Below, one piece after another: positions 30,516-39,627 of a DNA stretch of 64,000 bases. Source of the stretch: Bradyrhizobium diazoefficiens USDA 110 (GTDB lineage Bacteria > Pseudomonadota > Alphaproteobacteria > Rhizobiales > Xanthobacteraceae); contig NC_004463.1 in the NCBI RefSeq assembly GCF_000011365.1, positions 5,566,001 through 5,630,000 on the forward strand. The letters are read 5' to 3'. The notes beneath the pieces are model-generated. The model did no database searches and had not been told where the DNA came from. It was given only the letters and a program-made list of their open reading frames with translations. Each line of letters starts with the position of its first letter. Position 1 is the stretch's first letter. The position numbers were made by a program, and so were the translations under genes.

Positions 30516-31775
30516 CTAACTCGCCAGATACCGCTCATAGCTCCCCGTCACCGGCTCGCTGGCGTCAACCTCCGGATCGAGCGTGTAGAGGTCCTGCGCG
30601 CGGCCGATGCCGCGCAGCGCGTAGCGGCCGGTGGAGACGAGATAGCGGCGGCCGGCGGCATCGAGCCCCTTGTAGAACTCCGCCGACGCCAACAGCTCGC
30701 GATCGACCGAGCGGCTCATCGAGGCGATGCGGCTGACCTCGTTCACCGTCGGACCCACCACCGTGAAATCGAGCCGATCCTCGCTGCCGATATTGCCGTA
30801 GAAGACCTCTCCGACATGCAGCCCGATATAAGCCGACGTGGTGGGACGGCCGTCCGCCTCCCGCCGCTTGTTCAGCGCTGCGACGTTCTGGCGGAACAGA
30901 TGCTCGGCGCGGAGCGCAGCACGTCGCGCATGCGCCATGTCCTCGCCGGTGAACATCGCGAGCACACCGTCACCGATCAGCTTCAGCACGTCGCCGCCGG
31001 CATCGTGGATCGCATCGATCACGGCCTGCGCATAGTCGTTGAGAAACGGGATGATCTCGTCGGGACCGATGCTCTCGCTGATCCCGGTCGAGCCGCGCAA
31101 ATCCGAGTACCACAGCACTGCCTTGATGCGCTCGGTGACGCCGCGCGAGATGCGGCCGCCCAGCACCTGCTCGGAGGCGCCGCGGCCGAGATAGACGCGC
31201 CCGAGCGTGCGCGCGATATCGACCTGCTGCGCCGACTTGATCGCGAGCCCCAGCACCGGCACGAGATCGCGCAGGGACTCCAACTCGGCTTCGCTGAAGC
31301 CGCTGTCGCGGCGCGTGGTCCAGCAGGAATAGAGGCAATCCATCAGGCCGAGCGCGCCGTTCTCGCCGAAGCGGTGCACGAAAGCGAGATAATGCTTATG
31401 GCCCTTCTCGGCGAGTTCGCCGATCTGCGAGAAATCCAGCGACGGCGCGTCGGCGAGATCGATCACCATCTCGTCGTGGCCGTGCTCGAGCATGTGGAAG
31501 AACACCGAGCGGCGCCAGTGCTGGGCCGCATCGCCTTCGGCGGTCGAACCGTATTCGAACGCGTCGCTCTCGTTGCTCGCCCGGTCGCTCCAGCGGAAAC
31601 CGCGGCCCTCATAGATCGGATGCAGCGTGTCGATGACGACGAGGGCGCGCGAGAGTTCCAGGCCCTCGGCGCGGCAGCGCTCGCAGAACCCGCGGAGCAG
31701 TTCGTTTTCGGGCAGGCCCGTGAGCCCCTGGCCGGTCAGCCAGTTCATCAGCGCGAGGCGCGAGGTCAATTGCAT
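30516..31775 (-). CDS. Adenylate/guanylate cyclase, class III, with N-terminal sensor region
   Basis: A 419-residue protein. The C-terminal half is a class III cyclase domain from about 215 onward. Its metal residues Asp225 (LWYSDLRGST) and Asp269 (LIGDGVLAMF) and the catalytic pair Asn345-Arg349 (GPTVNEVSRI) are all present, so it is expected to be active. The N-terminal half (1-200) has no membrane helix; its CERCRAEGLELSRALVVIDTL and later stretch are typical of the soluble sensor part in rhizobial cyclases. It is divergent from the next MFS gene. Confidence 0.9.
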   Translation of the reverse strand: MQLTSRLALMNWLTGQGLTGLPENELLRGFCERCRAEGLELSRALVVIDTLHPIYEGRGFRWSDRASNESDAFEYGSTAEGDAAQHWRRSVFFHMLEHGHDEMVIDLADAPSLDFSQIGELAEKGHKHYLAFVHRFGENGALGLMDCLYSCWTTRRDSGFSEAELESLRDLVPVLGLAIKSAQQVDIARTLGRVYLGRGASEQVLGGRISRGVTERIKAVLWYSDLRGSTGISESIGPDEIIPFLNDYAQAVIDAIHDAGGDVLKLIGDGVLAMFTGEDMAHARRAALRAEHLFRQNVAALNKRREADGRPTTSAYIGLHVGEVFYGNIGSEDRLDFTVVGPTVNEVSRIASMSRSVDRELLASAEFYKGLDAAGRRYLVSTGRYALRGIGRAQDLYTLDPEVDASEPVTGSYERYLAS

Positions 31776-31952
31776 GCGCCATTATGCCGTGCATTCGTGA
31801 CGAGCGAAAGGCGCAAGCCTCGCGCGAGCCATGCGCAAGGCTCCCGTCCCTTGCAGGTCGAATATGCCGCGATCACGGTTGACGCACTCGCTGCGCCGGC
31901 GGCAAATGCCGGCGATGATGACTTTGTCGGCCAGAATCGGAAGCACGCGCGG

Positions 31953-33110
31953 ATGAGCCAGCGCCAGCTCCCGATCATCCTGGCGCTCGGCACCACGCAG
32001 ACCCTGGCCTGGGCTTCCAGCTACTATCTGCCGGCCCTGCTCGCCGATCCCATGGCGCATGACCTTGGCGTCTCCTCCAACTGGATCTTTGGCGCGTTCT
32101 CGGCCTCGCTGGTGATCTCCGCGATGCTCGGCCCGCGGATCGGGCGGCAGATCGATCTCGTCGGCGGACGGCAGGTGCTGTCCGCCTCGAACCTGACCAT
32201 GGCCGCCGGCCTCGTGCTCCTTGGGTTGTCGCAATCCGTTCTGGTGATGGCGGTCGCCTGGCTCGTACTCGGCATCGGCATGGCGATGGGGCTCTATGAC
32301 GCCGCCTTCGCCGCGCTCGGCCGCATCTACGGCACCGAGGCGCGCAGGCCCATCACCGGCATCACGCTGATGGCGGGCTTCGCCTCCACCGTCGGCTGGC
32401 CGCTCACCGCCTGGGGCCTCGCCCATATCGGCTGGCGCGAGACCTGCTTTGCCTGGGCCGCCGCCAACATCCTGATCGGCCTGCCCCTCAACTTCTTCAT
32501 GCTGCCGGCGATCAAGGGCGCCAAGCAGGCGGCGGCGACGGCCGCGAAGCCGCATGTGCCGCTCGACCGCACCATGATCCTGCTCGCCTTCGTCTTCGCC
32601 GCGGCCTGGACCGTCACCGGCGCGATGGCGGTGCATTTCCCGCGCATCGTGGAGGCAACCGGCGCGACCCATGTCGAGGCGATCGCGGCCGGCGCACTGA
32701 TCGGTCCGGCGCAAGTGCTCGCGCGCATCCTCGAAGCGAGCGTTCTGAGCCGCTTTCATCCGCTGTGGTCGACGCGGCTGGCCTGCGTGACCCATCCGAT
32801 TGGAGCTGCCGTCGTCGCCATCTTCGGCGGCGCCGCGGCGAGCGCGTTTGCGTTGCTGCACGGCTCGGGCAACGGCATCCTGACGATCGCCCGCGGCACG
32901 CTGCCGCTGTCGATCTTCGGGCCGAAGGATTTCGGCTACCGCCTCGGCATCATCGGCGCGCCGGCGCGGATGGCACAGGCGGTGGCGCCACTGGCGTTCG
33001 GCCTCCTCATCGACGTCATGGGCGCCAAGGTGCTGATGGTCTCCTCCGCGCTGAGCCTCTCGGCGCTGGCGGCGCTGTTCCTGATCCGCGCCGAGCGCCG
33101 GCCCGATTGA
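31953..33110 (+). CDS. MFS transporter
   Basis: A 385-residue membrane protein with about 12 helices. The ATG at 31953 starts MSQRQLPIILALGTTQTLAW; the frame remains open upstream only by chance within the antisense of the cyclase. The motif GPRIGRQIDLVGGRQVL is the conserved MFS loop. The substrate is not evident. It is followed by a small membrane protein on the same strand 31 bases away. Confidence 0.82.
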   Translation: MSQRQLPIILALGTTQTLAWASSYYLPALLADPMAHDLGVSSNWIFGAFSASLVISAMLGPRIGRQIDLVGGRQVLSASNLTMAAGLVLLGLSQSVLVMAVAWLVLGIGMAMGLYDAAFAALGRIYGTEARRPITGITLMAGFASTVGWPLTAWGLAHIGWRETCFAWAAANILIGLPLNFFMLPAIKGAKQAAATAAKPHVPLDRTMILLAFVFAAAWTVTGAMAVHFPRIVEATGATHVEAIAAGALIGPAQVLARILEASVLSRFHPLWSTRLACVTHPIGAAVVAIFGGAAASAFALLHGSGNGILTIARGTLPLSIFGPKDFGYRLGIIGAPARMAQAVAPLAFGLLIDVMGAKVLMVSSALSLSALAALFLIRAERRPD

Positions 33111-33141
33111 CCGCACCGCCGCTTTCGCGCACAAGCGGGCC

Positions 33142-33333
33142 ATGACCGAAGACAACAGCCCGCCCCGCACATTCAAGGGCCTCCTGCGCTGGGCGACCAC
33201 GCCGCCGCAGGCCTGGGTCGTCTATCTCCTTGCCGTCATGCTGGTGTGGCTGCTGTCGTTCTATGCCGGCACGCTGAAGCCGAAGAAGACGCCGGAGGCG
33301 AGCCCTCCCGCAGCGACCGCGCCGCGCAGCTAG
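33142..33333 (+). CDS. Small single-helix membrane protein
   Basis: A 63-residue protein, MTEDNSPPRTFKGLLRWATT at the start, with one membrane helix (WVVYLLAVMLVWLLSFYAG) and a Pro/Ala-rich end. It follows the MFS gene closely, so cotranscription is likely. Its stop codon shares bases with that of the convergent half-transporter. Function unknown. Confidence 0.6.
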   Translation: MTEDNSPPRTFKGLLRWATTPPQAWVVYLLAVMLVWLLSFYAGTLKPKKTPEASPPAATAPRS

Positions 33334-33722
33334 GCGGGCTTCGCCTCGCTGGTCGCAATCCAGATTCCGGCGAAGACGGCGAGCAGCCCGACCAGGAGAT
33401 TTGCCGTGATCGGCTCGCCGATCAGCAGCGCTGCCAGCAAGGTCGCGGCGATCGGATTGACCGTCATGGTATTGGCGACCCGGGTCGGCGTCGCCCGCGC
33501 CATGACCCAGAGGATGAAGGCGAACGCACCGCCGCCGGCACCGAGATAGATGCCGGCGATCCACTGCGCCGTCGTGAAGTGATCGAGCGCCGCAAAGCTG
33601 CCTTTCACGAGCCCCGCCAGCACCAGCACGACGGCGCCCGCGCCCATGCCGACCGTGAGAAAGCCGAGCGCGCTCGATCGCTGCATCAGCGGGCGCGACA
33701 ACACGTTGTAGTGTGGCAGCAA
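33330..33722 (-). pseudogene. C-terminal half of a DMT (EamA) family transporter, probable remnant
   Basis: About 130 codons encode only the second EamA repeat, roughly five membrane helices, ending TLLAALLIGEPITANLLVGL and AGIWIATSE. Full-length relatives have two such repeats and about 290 residues. The N-terminal repeat is missing, and the frame runs straight into the neighbouring hydrolase gene with no ATG. The nearest start is a TTG in mid-domain. A 5' truncation is the simplest reading. Single-repeat SMR-type transporters exist but look different. Confidence 0.7.
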
Positions 33723-33736
33723 GCGGGTAGGAGAAG

Positions 33737-34567
33737 CTAGTCGTAGAACTCCGGAGCCATCTTCTGGCTGTCGCGCTGGGCCTTGTCGTGATTGATCCAG
33801 AGCTGCGCCTTCTCCCTGGAGAGCGTATCGGCGATCTTCTGCATCGAGGCCGCGCTCTGGTCCTTGTTGACGTTCATGCTGGGCACGCGGCGGTTATCCC
33901 AATTATCCCTGAAGTGCACGGCATCGCCGGACAGGATCACCGCACCGGTCTTCGGCAACTTCACCAGCAGCGACTGGTGTCCCGGCGTATGGCCGGGCGT
34001 CGACAGGATGGTCACGCTGCCATCGCCGAACACGTCCTTGTCACCCGCGAGCTGCTCGACGGGATGCGAAGGCTTGAAGCGCGGCTCGTTGTTGGCGCCG
34101 GGCCAGTCATATTCGGCCTTCTGCACGTAGAGCACGGCCTGCGGGAACAGCTCGACATTGCCGGAGTGGTCGGGATGGGTGTGGGAAACGGCCATCGCCT
34201 TGACGTCGTCGGGCTTGACGCCGAGCTGTTCGAGCTGGGCGGCAAGCGTCTTCGGCCGCCGCCAGGTCACGGCCTTGGGATCGGCGGGCACCAGCCCATT
34301 GGGCATGGCGGCGACGGAATCGGCGATGCCGGTGTCCCACAGGAACCAGCCCTTGGCATGCTTGACGAGATAGCAGCTGTCGACGAAGTCCATCGACTTG
34401 CCCTCGTTCAAACCGGGCGTCCAGCGCGAGATGTCGCCGGCGGTTCCCTCACCGCAATTGAGGACGTAGAGCCTTTCGACGCCGGGCTTTTCCGATTGGG
34501 CCATCGCTGCATGACTGAACAAGGCGAGAGCGGCGGCGGCAAAAGCAAGCTTGATCCTGGACGTCAT
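33737..34567 (-). CDS. Secreted metallo-beta-lactamase-fold hydrolase, AHL-lactonase-like
   Basis: A 276-residue protein with a signal peptide (KLAFAAAALALFSHAAMA). The ATG at 34567 has AAGGAGG just upstream, which decides it. The zinc motif HxHxDH is His129-Thr-His131-Pro-Asp133-His134 in AVSHTHPDHSGN. Later ligands are in STPGHTPGHQSLL and LSGDAVHF. The overall pattern is closest to N-acyl-homoserine-lactone lactonases such as AttM/AiiA. Substrate is uncertain; other lactones or esters are possible. It is exported to the periplasm. Confidence 0.8.
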   Translation of the reverse strand: MTSRIKLAFAAAALALFSHAAMAQSEKPGVERLYVLNCGEGTAGDISRWTPGLNEGKSMDFVDSCYLVKHAKGWFLWDTGIADSVAAMPNGLVPADPKAVTWRRPKTLAAQLEQLGVKPDDVKAMAVSHTHPDHSGNVELFPQAVLYVQKAEYDWPGANNEPRFKPSHPVEQLAGDKDVFGDGSVTILSTPGHTPGHQSLLVKLPKTGAVILSGDAVHFRDNWDNRRVPSMNVNKDQSAASMQKIADTLSREKAQLWINHDKAQRDSQKMAPEFYD

Positions 34568-34654
34568 CCTTGGTCCTCCTTGGCAAGCGTTTGGGAAGCT
34601 ACAACCGAGGATCAACCCCGGCCGCGCCGCAGAATTCCGCTCCCGCCGATCACG

Positions 34655-35614
34655 TCAGTGCGGGCAGGTCTCGACCTCGACCGTGACGTGGCTGAGGCCC
34701 TTCAGCCCGGCGAGCCGCTTCTTGTAGACGGCCGGCTGCTTCGGCTTGTCCGACACCACGGACACCAGCACGGCACAATGGCCGGGGCCGACCTGCCAGA
34801 GATGCAGGTCGGTGACGCGATCCTCGCCGACCTCCATGCGTGCCCGGATCACCCGCTCCAGCTTCTCGTCGGCGCGCACGTCGAGCAGCACCGCGCCAGA
34901 GCTCTTGATCAGGCCGAACGCCCAGCTCGCGATCACGACGCTGCCGATCAGGCCGACGGCCGGATCGGCCCAGACCCATCCCGAATACATCGCCACCGCG
35001 AGCGCGCCGATCGCGAGTAACGAGGTCGCGGCATCCGCCATGACGTGGACATAGGCGGCGCGGAGATTGTTGTCGTGATGACGATGGTGGTGATGGTCAT
35101 GATCGTCGTGTTCATCATGCGCATGGCCGTGGTCATGGCCGTGATGGTGATGATCGTGGCTGCCGCGCAGCAGCCACGCGCTGGCGAGGTTAACGCAAAG
35201 GCCGAGCGCAGCGACCGCGATCGCCTCGCCATAGACGATCGGCACCGGCGTGAAGAGCCGCAGCACGCTCTCATAGGCGATCTCGACCGCGATCAGGCCG
35301 AGGATGATCGCGCTGGAGAAGGCGGCGAGATCGCCGAACTTGCCGGTGCCGAAGGTGAAATGCGCATTGCCCAGGTGCCGGCGCGCGAAGCGGTAGGCGA
35401 ACGCGGCAATGCCGAGCGCGGCTGCGTGCGTGCCCATGTGCCAGCCGTCGGCGAGCAGCGCCATCGAGCCGAACAGCGAGCCGGCGACGATCTCGCCGAC
35501 CATCATGACCAGCGTCAGGACCACCACGAGCCAGGTGCGCCGCTCGTTCTCGTCGTGCTTCTCGCCCAGGAAAGCGTGGTCATGGGTCCATTGCTCGATG
35601 GAATGGGAATGCAT
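34655..35614 (-). CDS. dmeF: Cation diffusion facilitator, DmeF-type
   Basis: A 319-residue metal exporter. The start at 35614 (MHSHSIEQWTHDHAFLGEKH) gives the DmeF-type N-terminus, followed by NERRTWLVVVLTLVMMVGEI. Six membrane helices are visible, with the metal-site segments LLADGWHMGTHAA and VHVMADAATSLL. A long His/Asp-rich loop at 153-180 lies between helices four and five. Rhizobial DmeF exports Co2+ and Ni2+ and is usually paired with the repressor gene dmeR; none is seen here. A perfect inverted repeat lies 32 bases upstream. Confidence 0.88.
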   Translation of the reverse strand: MHSHSIEQWTHDHAFLGEKHDENERRTWLVVVLTLVMMVGEIVAGSLFGSMALLADGWHMGTHAAALGIAAFAYRFARRHLGNAHFTFGTGKFGDLAAFSSAIILGLIAVEIAYESVLRLFTPVPIVYGEAIAVAALGLCVNLASAWLLRGSHDHHHHGHDHGHAHDEHDDHDHHHHRHHDNNLRAAYVHVMADAATSLLAIGALAVAMYSGWVWADPAVGLIGSVVIASWAFGLIKSSGAVLLDVRADEKLERVIRARMEVGEDRVTDLHLWQVGPGHCAVLVSVVSDKPKQPAVYKKRLAGLKGLSHVTVEVETCPH

Positions 35615-35646
35615 CGGCTCAACTCTCCGGAAAACAGAATCCGCAA

Positions 35647-35664
35647 GGGGCCAATATAGGCCCC
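35647..35664. promoter_or_regulatory. Perfect inverted repeat upstream of dmeF
   Basis: ggggcc and ggcccc arms (35647-35652, 35659-35664) flank aatata. G-tract/C-tract inverted repeats are bound by CsoR/RcnR-type metal repressors, the class that controls dmeF in rhizobia. No such repressor gene lies in the window, so this is only a candidate operator. Confidence 0.4.
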
Positions 35665-35820
35665 GGCAGCACATCTTTCTAACGCTCATTAGCGGCAAAA
35701 CCGGCGGTTGACAGCTTGGCGCGGTTTCGTTGTAATGCGGCTCATGGGGATTTGAGCGATCTCCCCACGAGGCGACATGCCCAAGTATCGCGTCCCGTTT
35801 GGTTTATGCGAGGACGCATC

Positions 35821-36639
35821 ATGTCTACATTCACGACCATATCATCCGATAAATTGGCGCGCCTGATCGGCACGGCCAACGCTCCTGTCCTGATCGACGT
35901 GCGGACCGAGGAGGACTTTGCCGCCGACCGGCGGCTGATCCCCGGCTCCATCAGGCTCAGCCACGAGAACGTTCCCGACTGGGGCGCCGCCTTCGCGGGC
36001 CGCTCCGTCATCGTCTCCTGCCTGCGCGGCGCCAAGCTTGCGCAGGGCACCGCGGCCTGGCTCCGCCAGCTTGGCGTTCAGGCCGAGACGCTCGACGGCG
36101 GTTTCGAGGGCTGGAAGGAGGCCAAGCTGCCGCTCCTCGACACCCGCAAGCTGCCGCCCCGCGACGCCAAGGGACGCACCGTCTGGGTGACCCGGGCGCG
36201 GCCGAAGGTCGACCGTATCGCCTGCCCCTGGCTGATCCGCCGCTTCGTCGATCCCAACGCGGTGTTCCTGTATGTGGCGCCGTCCGAAGTGGTCGCGGTC
36301 GGCGAGCGGTTCAATGCAGCCCCGTTCGACATCGAGAACGTGTTCTGGAGCCACCGCGGCGAGCTCTGCACCTTCGACGTCATGATCGAGGAGTTCGGGA
36401 TCGCCACCCCGGCCCTGCTCCGGCTCGCAACGCTGGTGCGCGGCGCCGACACCGCGCGGCCTGATCTGGCGCCGGAGGCCCCCGGACTGCTCGCGGCGTC
36501 GCTCGGGCTGTCGCGGATGTATGACGACGACCTCGAACAGCTCGAGGCCGGCTTGCTGCTCTACGACGCCTTTTACCGCTGGTGCCGCGACGCCACGGCT
36601 GAGACCCACAACTGGCCGACCAACAAAGTGAAGGCGTAA
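35821..36639 (+). CDS. Rhodanese-ChrB-like chromate resistance protein
   Basis: A 272-residue two-domain protein. Residues 5-110 form a rhodanese domain with the active Cys67 in VIVSCLRGAKLAQG. Residues 120-272 match the ChrB/chromate-resistance domain: VTRARPKVDRIACPWLIRRF, VDPNAVFLYV and FDVMIEEFG. The start is the ATG at 35821. The stop and the chrA start share one base (TAATG), so the pair is coupled. The domain is related to the ChrB C-terminus; a role in chromate sensing or reduction is inferred. The upstream 100 bases likely hold the promoter. Confidence 0.88.
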   Translation: MSTFTTISSDKLARLIGTANAPVLIDVRTEEDFAADRRLIPGSIRLSHENVPDWGAAFAGRSVIVSCLRGAKLAQGTAAWLRQLGVQAETLDGGFEGWKEAKLPLLDTRKLPPRDAKGRTVWVTRARPKVDRIACPWLIRRFVDPNAVFLYVAPSEVVAVGERFNAAPFDIENVFWSHRGELCTFDVMIEEFGIATPALLRLATLVRGADTARPDLAPEAPGLLAASLGLSRMYDDDLEQLEAGLLLYDAFYRWCRDATAETHNWPTNKVKA

Positions 36640-38024
36640 TGGATACCCGTAACGTTCAATCAGGAGCTGATGCCGGTCACGGCATCAGCTTCAATGAAGC
36701 TTTCCGCGTCTGGCTGCGCGTCGCCTGCCTGAGCTTTGGCGGGCCCGCGGGCCAGATCGCGGTGATGCACCGCATCCTGGTCGAAGAAAAGAAGTGGATC
36801 TCCGAAGGCCGCTTCCTGCATGCGCTGAACTACTGCATGCTGCTGCCGGGGCCGGAGGCGCAGCAGCTTGCGACCTATGTCGGCTGGCTGATGCATCGCA
36901 CCGCCGGCGGGCTGATGGCGGGCGGGCTCTTCATCCTGCCCGGCATCATCGCCATCATGGCCCTCAGCTACATCTACGCGGCTTTCGGGAATGTCAGCTT
37001 CGTCGAGGCGCTGTTCTTCGGCCTGAAGGCCGCCGTGCTCGCCGTCGTCGTCGAGGCCGTGGTGCGCGTCGGCAAGCGCGCGCTGAAGAACCGCATCATG
37101 ATCGCGCTCGCGGCTATCGCCTTCGTCGCGATCTTCTTCTTCGCAGTCCCCTTCCCGATCATCATCATCGCCGCCGGCCTGATCGGATATATCGGCGCCA
37201 GACAGGGCCGTCCGGAATTTGCTCCGGCCGGTCACGGTCATGGCGGCAGCAGCGCCGTGATCGACAGCATGCTCGGCGACGCCGTGCCCGATCACATCAA
37301 ACCCGACACCGGCCGCGCGATCCGCGTGGGCGCGCTGTGGCTTGCGCTGTGGCTGGTGCCGGTAGTTGCCCTGCTCGCCGCGCTCGGCCAGGCCAACGTG
37401 TTCAGCCAGATCGCCCTGTTCTTCTCGAAGATGGCGCTCGTCACCTTCGGCGGCGCCTACGCGGTGCTGGCCTATGTCGCCCAGCAGGCGGTCGAGCATT
37501 ATCACTGGCTGAAGCCGCACGAGATGCTCGACGGCCTCGGCATGGCCGAGACCACGCCGGGTCCGCTGATCATGGTGCTCCAGTTCGTGGGCTTCATGGC
37601 GGCCTATCGCGATCCAAGCGGCCTGTCGCCGATGCTGGCGGCAACGCTTGGCGGCCTGCTCGCGACCTGGGTCACGTTCACGCCCTGCTTCCTCTGGATC
37701 TTCGTCGGCGCCCCCTATATCGAGCGCCTGCGCGGCAACACCGGCCTTGCCGGCGCGCTCGGCGCGATCACTGCCGCCGTCGTCGGCGTGATCCTCAACC
37801 TCTCGATCTGGTTCGCGCTGCACACGCTGTTCCGCGAGACCGTACCGGTGCACGCCTTCCCGCTGAACTTCGACATGCCGGTGCTGACCAGCGTCGACAT
37901 TCCAGCGCTCGTGCTGTCGGTCGCAGCCGCAACCGCGATCTTCCGCTTCAAGCTCGGCATGCTCACAGTGCTGGCGGGGAGCTGCGCCGCAGGCGTGGCG
38001 CTGCGGCTGGTGGGGGTGATCTAG
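36639..38024 (+). CDS. chrA: Chromate transporter ChrA (long-chain CHR family)
   Basis: A 461-residue inner-membrane protein of the CHR family that exports chromate. It has two homologous halves. The first carries AFRVWLRVACLSFGGPAGQIAVMHRI and LNYCMLLPGPEAQQLATYVG. The second carries MALVTFGGAYAVLAYVAQQAV and MLDGLGMAETTPGPLIMVLQFVGF. About ten or more membrane helices are present. It is coupled to the preceding rhodanese/ChrB-like gene. The diheme cytochrome gene downstream is convergent. Confidence 0.95.
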   Translation: MDTRNVQSGADAGHGISFNEAFRVWLRVACLSFGGPAGQIAVMHRILVEEKKWISEGRFLHALNYCMLLPGPEAQQLATYVGWLMHRTAGGLMAGGLFILPGIIAIMALSYIYAAFGNVSFVEALFFGLKAAVLAVVVEAVVRVGKRALKNRIMIALAAIAFVAIFFFAVPFPIIIIAAGLIGYIGARQGRPEFAPAGHGHGGSSAVIDSMLGDAVPDHIKPDTGRAIRVGALWLALWLVPVVALLAALGQANVFSQIALFFSKMALVTFGGAYAVLAYVAQQAVEHYHWLKPHEMLDGLGMAETTPGPLIMVLQFVGFMAAYRDPSGLSPMLAATLGGLLATWVTFTPCFLWIFVGAPYIERLRGNTGLAGALGAITAAVVGVILNLSIWFALHTLFRETVPVHAFPLNFDMPVLTSVDIPALVLSVAAATAIFRFKLGMLTVLAGSCAAGVALRLVGVI

Positions 38025-38049
38025 GGCGTGTACGAGCAGCCTGGAAACG

Positions 38050-39009
38050 TCAAGGCATGAGCGACGCCGTGTAGGCGACCAGCGCGATCATGTCGTCGAT
38101 GCCGAGGTTTTCAACAGCCGGTTTCATGACGTCGCTATTGGCGCCCTTCCGCGCGCCCGACTTGAAGTCGTAAAGCTGACGGAACATGTACGTGGGCGAA
38201 CGGGCCGCAATCCCTGGCGCCACGGCAGTCCCTTTGAGGTCGGCACCATGACAGGCGGCGCACTGGACGCGGAGGTCGCTGCTCGCCGCCAACGCCCGCC
38301 CTTTCTTAATGCTGCCAACCGGGACATAGGCGATGAAACGAGCGCGCGAGTCCCGGCTGAGAAAGTGTTCCACGTTTTCCGGAATCTCGATGATGCGCTG
38401 GCCGATGGGCTCTTTCTCGCCGCCGTCCATCGGCGCCAGGAACAAGTCCCTGACATGTGTCTTCGGGACGGTGTCGGTCTCTACGACCGCAATGTTCGAT
38501 CTCGGCTTGATTGACGCAAAATAGTTCGCAGCCTCCTTGAGTTCCTGATCGGTGATGGCCTTGGACGTCTTGATCATCAGGTCGGTGGCGACGCGGGGCA
38601 CCGAATTCATGCGCAGGCCCGTCTTGAACTCCACCGTTTGCTGGATGATGTATTCCGCGGAGAAGCCAGACAGGCTGGCATTCTCAGGGCCGCCCGGTCC
38701 GTCTGCCCTGTGGCAGACGCCGCACGCGAACACGTCAGGCGTTCTCCCCTTTGCGACGATCTCAGGCATCGCCGGATGGTCTTCCGGGTGCCAGTCGGGA
38801 GCGGCGAACAGATCGCGCAGTTGCGTGAGCGTAAAACCGGCGGCGCTGTCGGGGACTCGCCGGATCGTACCGTCGTCGGGGGCGCGTTGGAAATTCGGCG
38901 GGTTTACCGGATAGGCCCATGCTGGCGGGCCGTCTTGGCCTTGTGCAGGCGCACCCGCTGAAGCAAGCGACGTCAGCGAAAGGGCGAAAAGCGCTGAAGA
39001 AATCCTCAT
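38050..39009 (-). CDS. Periplasmic diheme cytochrome c
   Basis: A 319-residue exported protein. The ATG at 39009 is preceded by GGAGGT at eight bases and starts a signal peptide (MRISSALFALSLTSLASAGA). Heme sites are CGVCH (96-100) and CAACH (250-254), each followed by a helix-rich domain. Met ligands are plausible at SVPRVATDLM and DVMKPAVENLG. The domain pair is typical of cytochromes c in alcohol or sulfur oxidation modules, but no partner dehydrogenase lies adjacent. It is convergent with chrA, 26 bases away. Confidence 0.85.
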   Translation of the reverse strand: MRISSALFALSLTSLASAGAPAQGQDGPPAWAYPVNPPNFQRAPDDGTIRRVPDSAAGFTLTQLRDLFAAPDWHPEDHPAMPEIVAKGRTPDVFACGVCHRADGPGGPENASLSGFSAEYIIQQTVEFKTGLRMNSVPRVATDLMIKTSKAITDQELKEAANYFASIKPRSNIAVVETDTVPKTHVRDLFLAPMDGGEKEPIGQRIIEIPENVEHFLSRDSRARFIAYVPVGSIKKGRALAASSDLRVQCAACHGADLKGTAVAPGIAARSPTYMFRQLYDFKSGARKGANSDVMKPAVENLGIDDMIALVAYTASLMP

Positions 39010-39444
39010 GGCTAAGACCTCCATGCGCATCGGCGGACCTCGACCTTCGAAGCCGACAGCGTGAAGATCGGCCGCTCGCGAAGCAGTGCCGCAGAAATCT
39101 GCGGGCAGGCGTTCCTCCATTAGGCCCTCCCGGAAGCATTCAAGGACCGGGATAAGCTGGCGTCAATTAGGGATTTGGGTGCCTGGTCCGGTCTGGATCA
39201 ACAGCAGACTTCGACACGGGGCGCCTCGAAGGGTCGCTAAGGGCCAGAAGGCGACATGTTCGCCGTCAATTGAAGGAGGCTTCGAACCGAGGCGGCCTTA
39301 CTCCATGGAAAAAGCGCCGCCCGCTTAATCTGTGTCGCGGGCAGCGGCTTCCCAGCCCCGGGTGGGTTTGCAAAACCCCAGTGTGGCACGAATTGCATAT
39401 CCGCATCGTCGCGTCTGAGCAAAATTGCTCACTCCCCGCGAGCC
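39010..39444. other. Intergenic region upstream of the cytochrome c gene
   Basis: About 435 bases. It includes the cytochrome promoter side. No supported gene; short open frames lack ribosome sites. A 13-base sequence (39235-39247) recurs at 40249-40261. Confidence 0.5.
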
Positions 39445-39555
39445 CTACCACTTCGGTTTTTTCTTATGCCAATTGGCAAGCTTGGCCTCTTCTTCCACCA
39501 GCAGGTTGCGAAGCGTCGGCTTGGCGCTCGGCCGCAGCCTTTTACGAGCCGACAT
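39445..39555 (-). CDS. Possible very small basic protein (36 aa)
   Basis: A 36-codon frame reads MSARKRLRPSAKPTLRNLLV and ends ANWHKKKPKW before a TAG. It is strongly basic at both ends with an acidic middle (EEEAKL). It lies downstream of two other tiny genes on the same strand. No strong ribosome site is visible, so confidence is limited. Such tiny basic proteins are often nucleic-acid-associated, but that is only a guess. Confidence 0.4.
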   Translation of the reverse strand: MSARKRLRPSAKPTLRNLLVEEEAKLANWHKKKPKW

Positions 39556-39627
39556 GCAGCTTCATCGCGTCGACGGAAGCGACGGGCCAACAGGCGACAT
39601 CCGAGAAGTCGGCCAACTCCGCCGATC

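Noticed and set aside
33330..33722. Intact small multidrug transporter
   Set aside because: The sequence matches the second repeat of a two-repeat EamA protein, begins in mid-domain and lacks an ATG.
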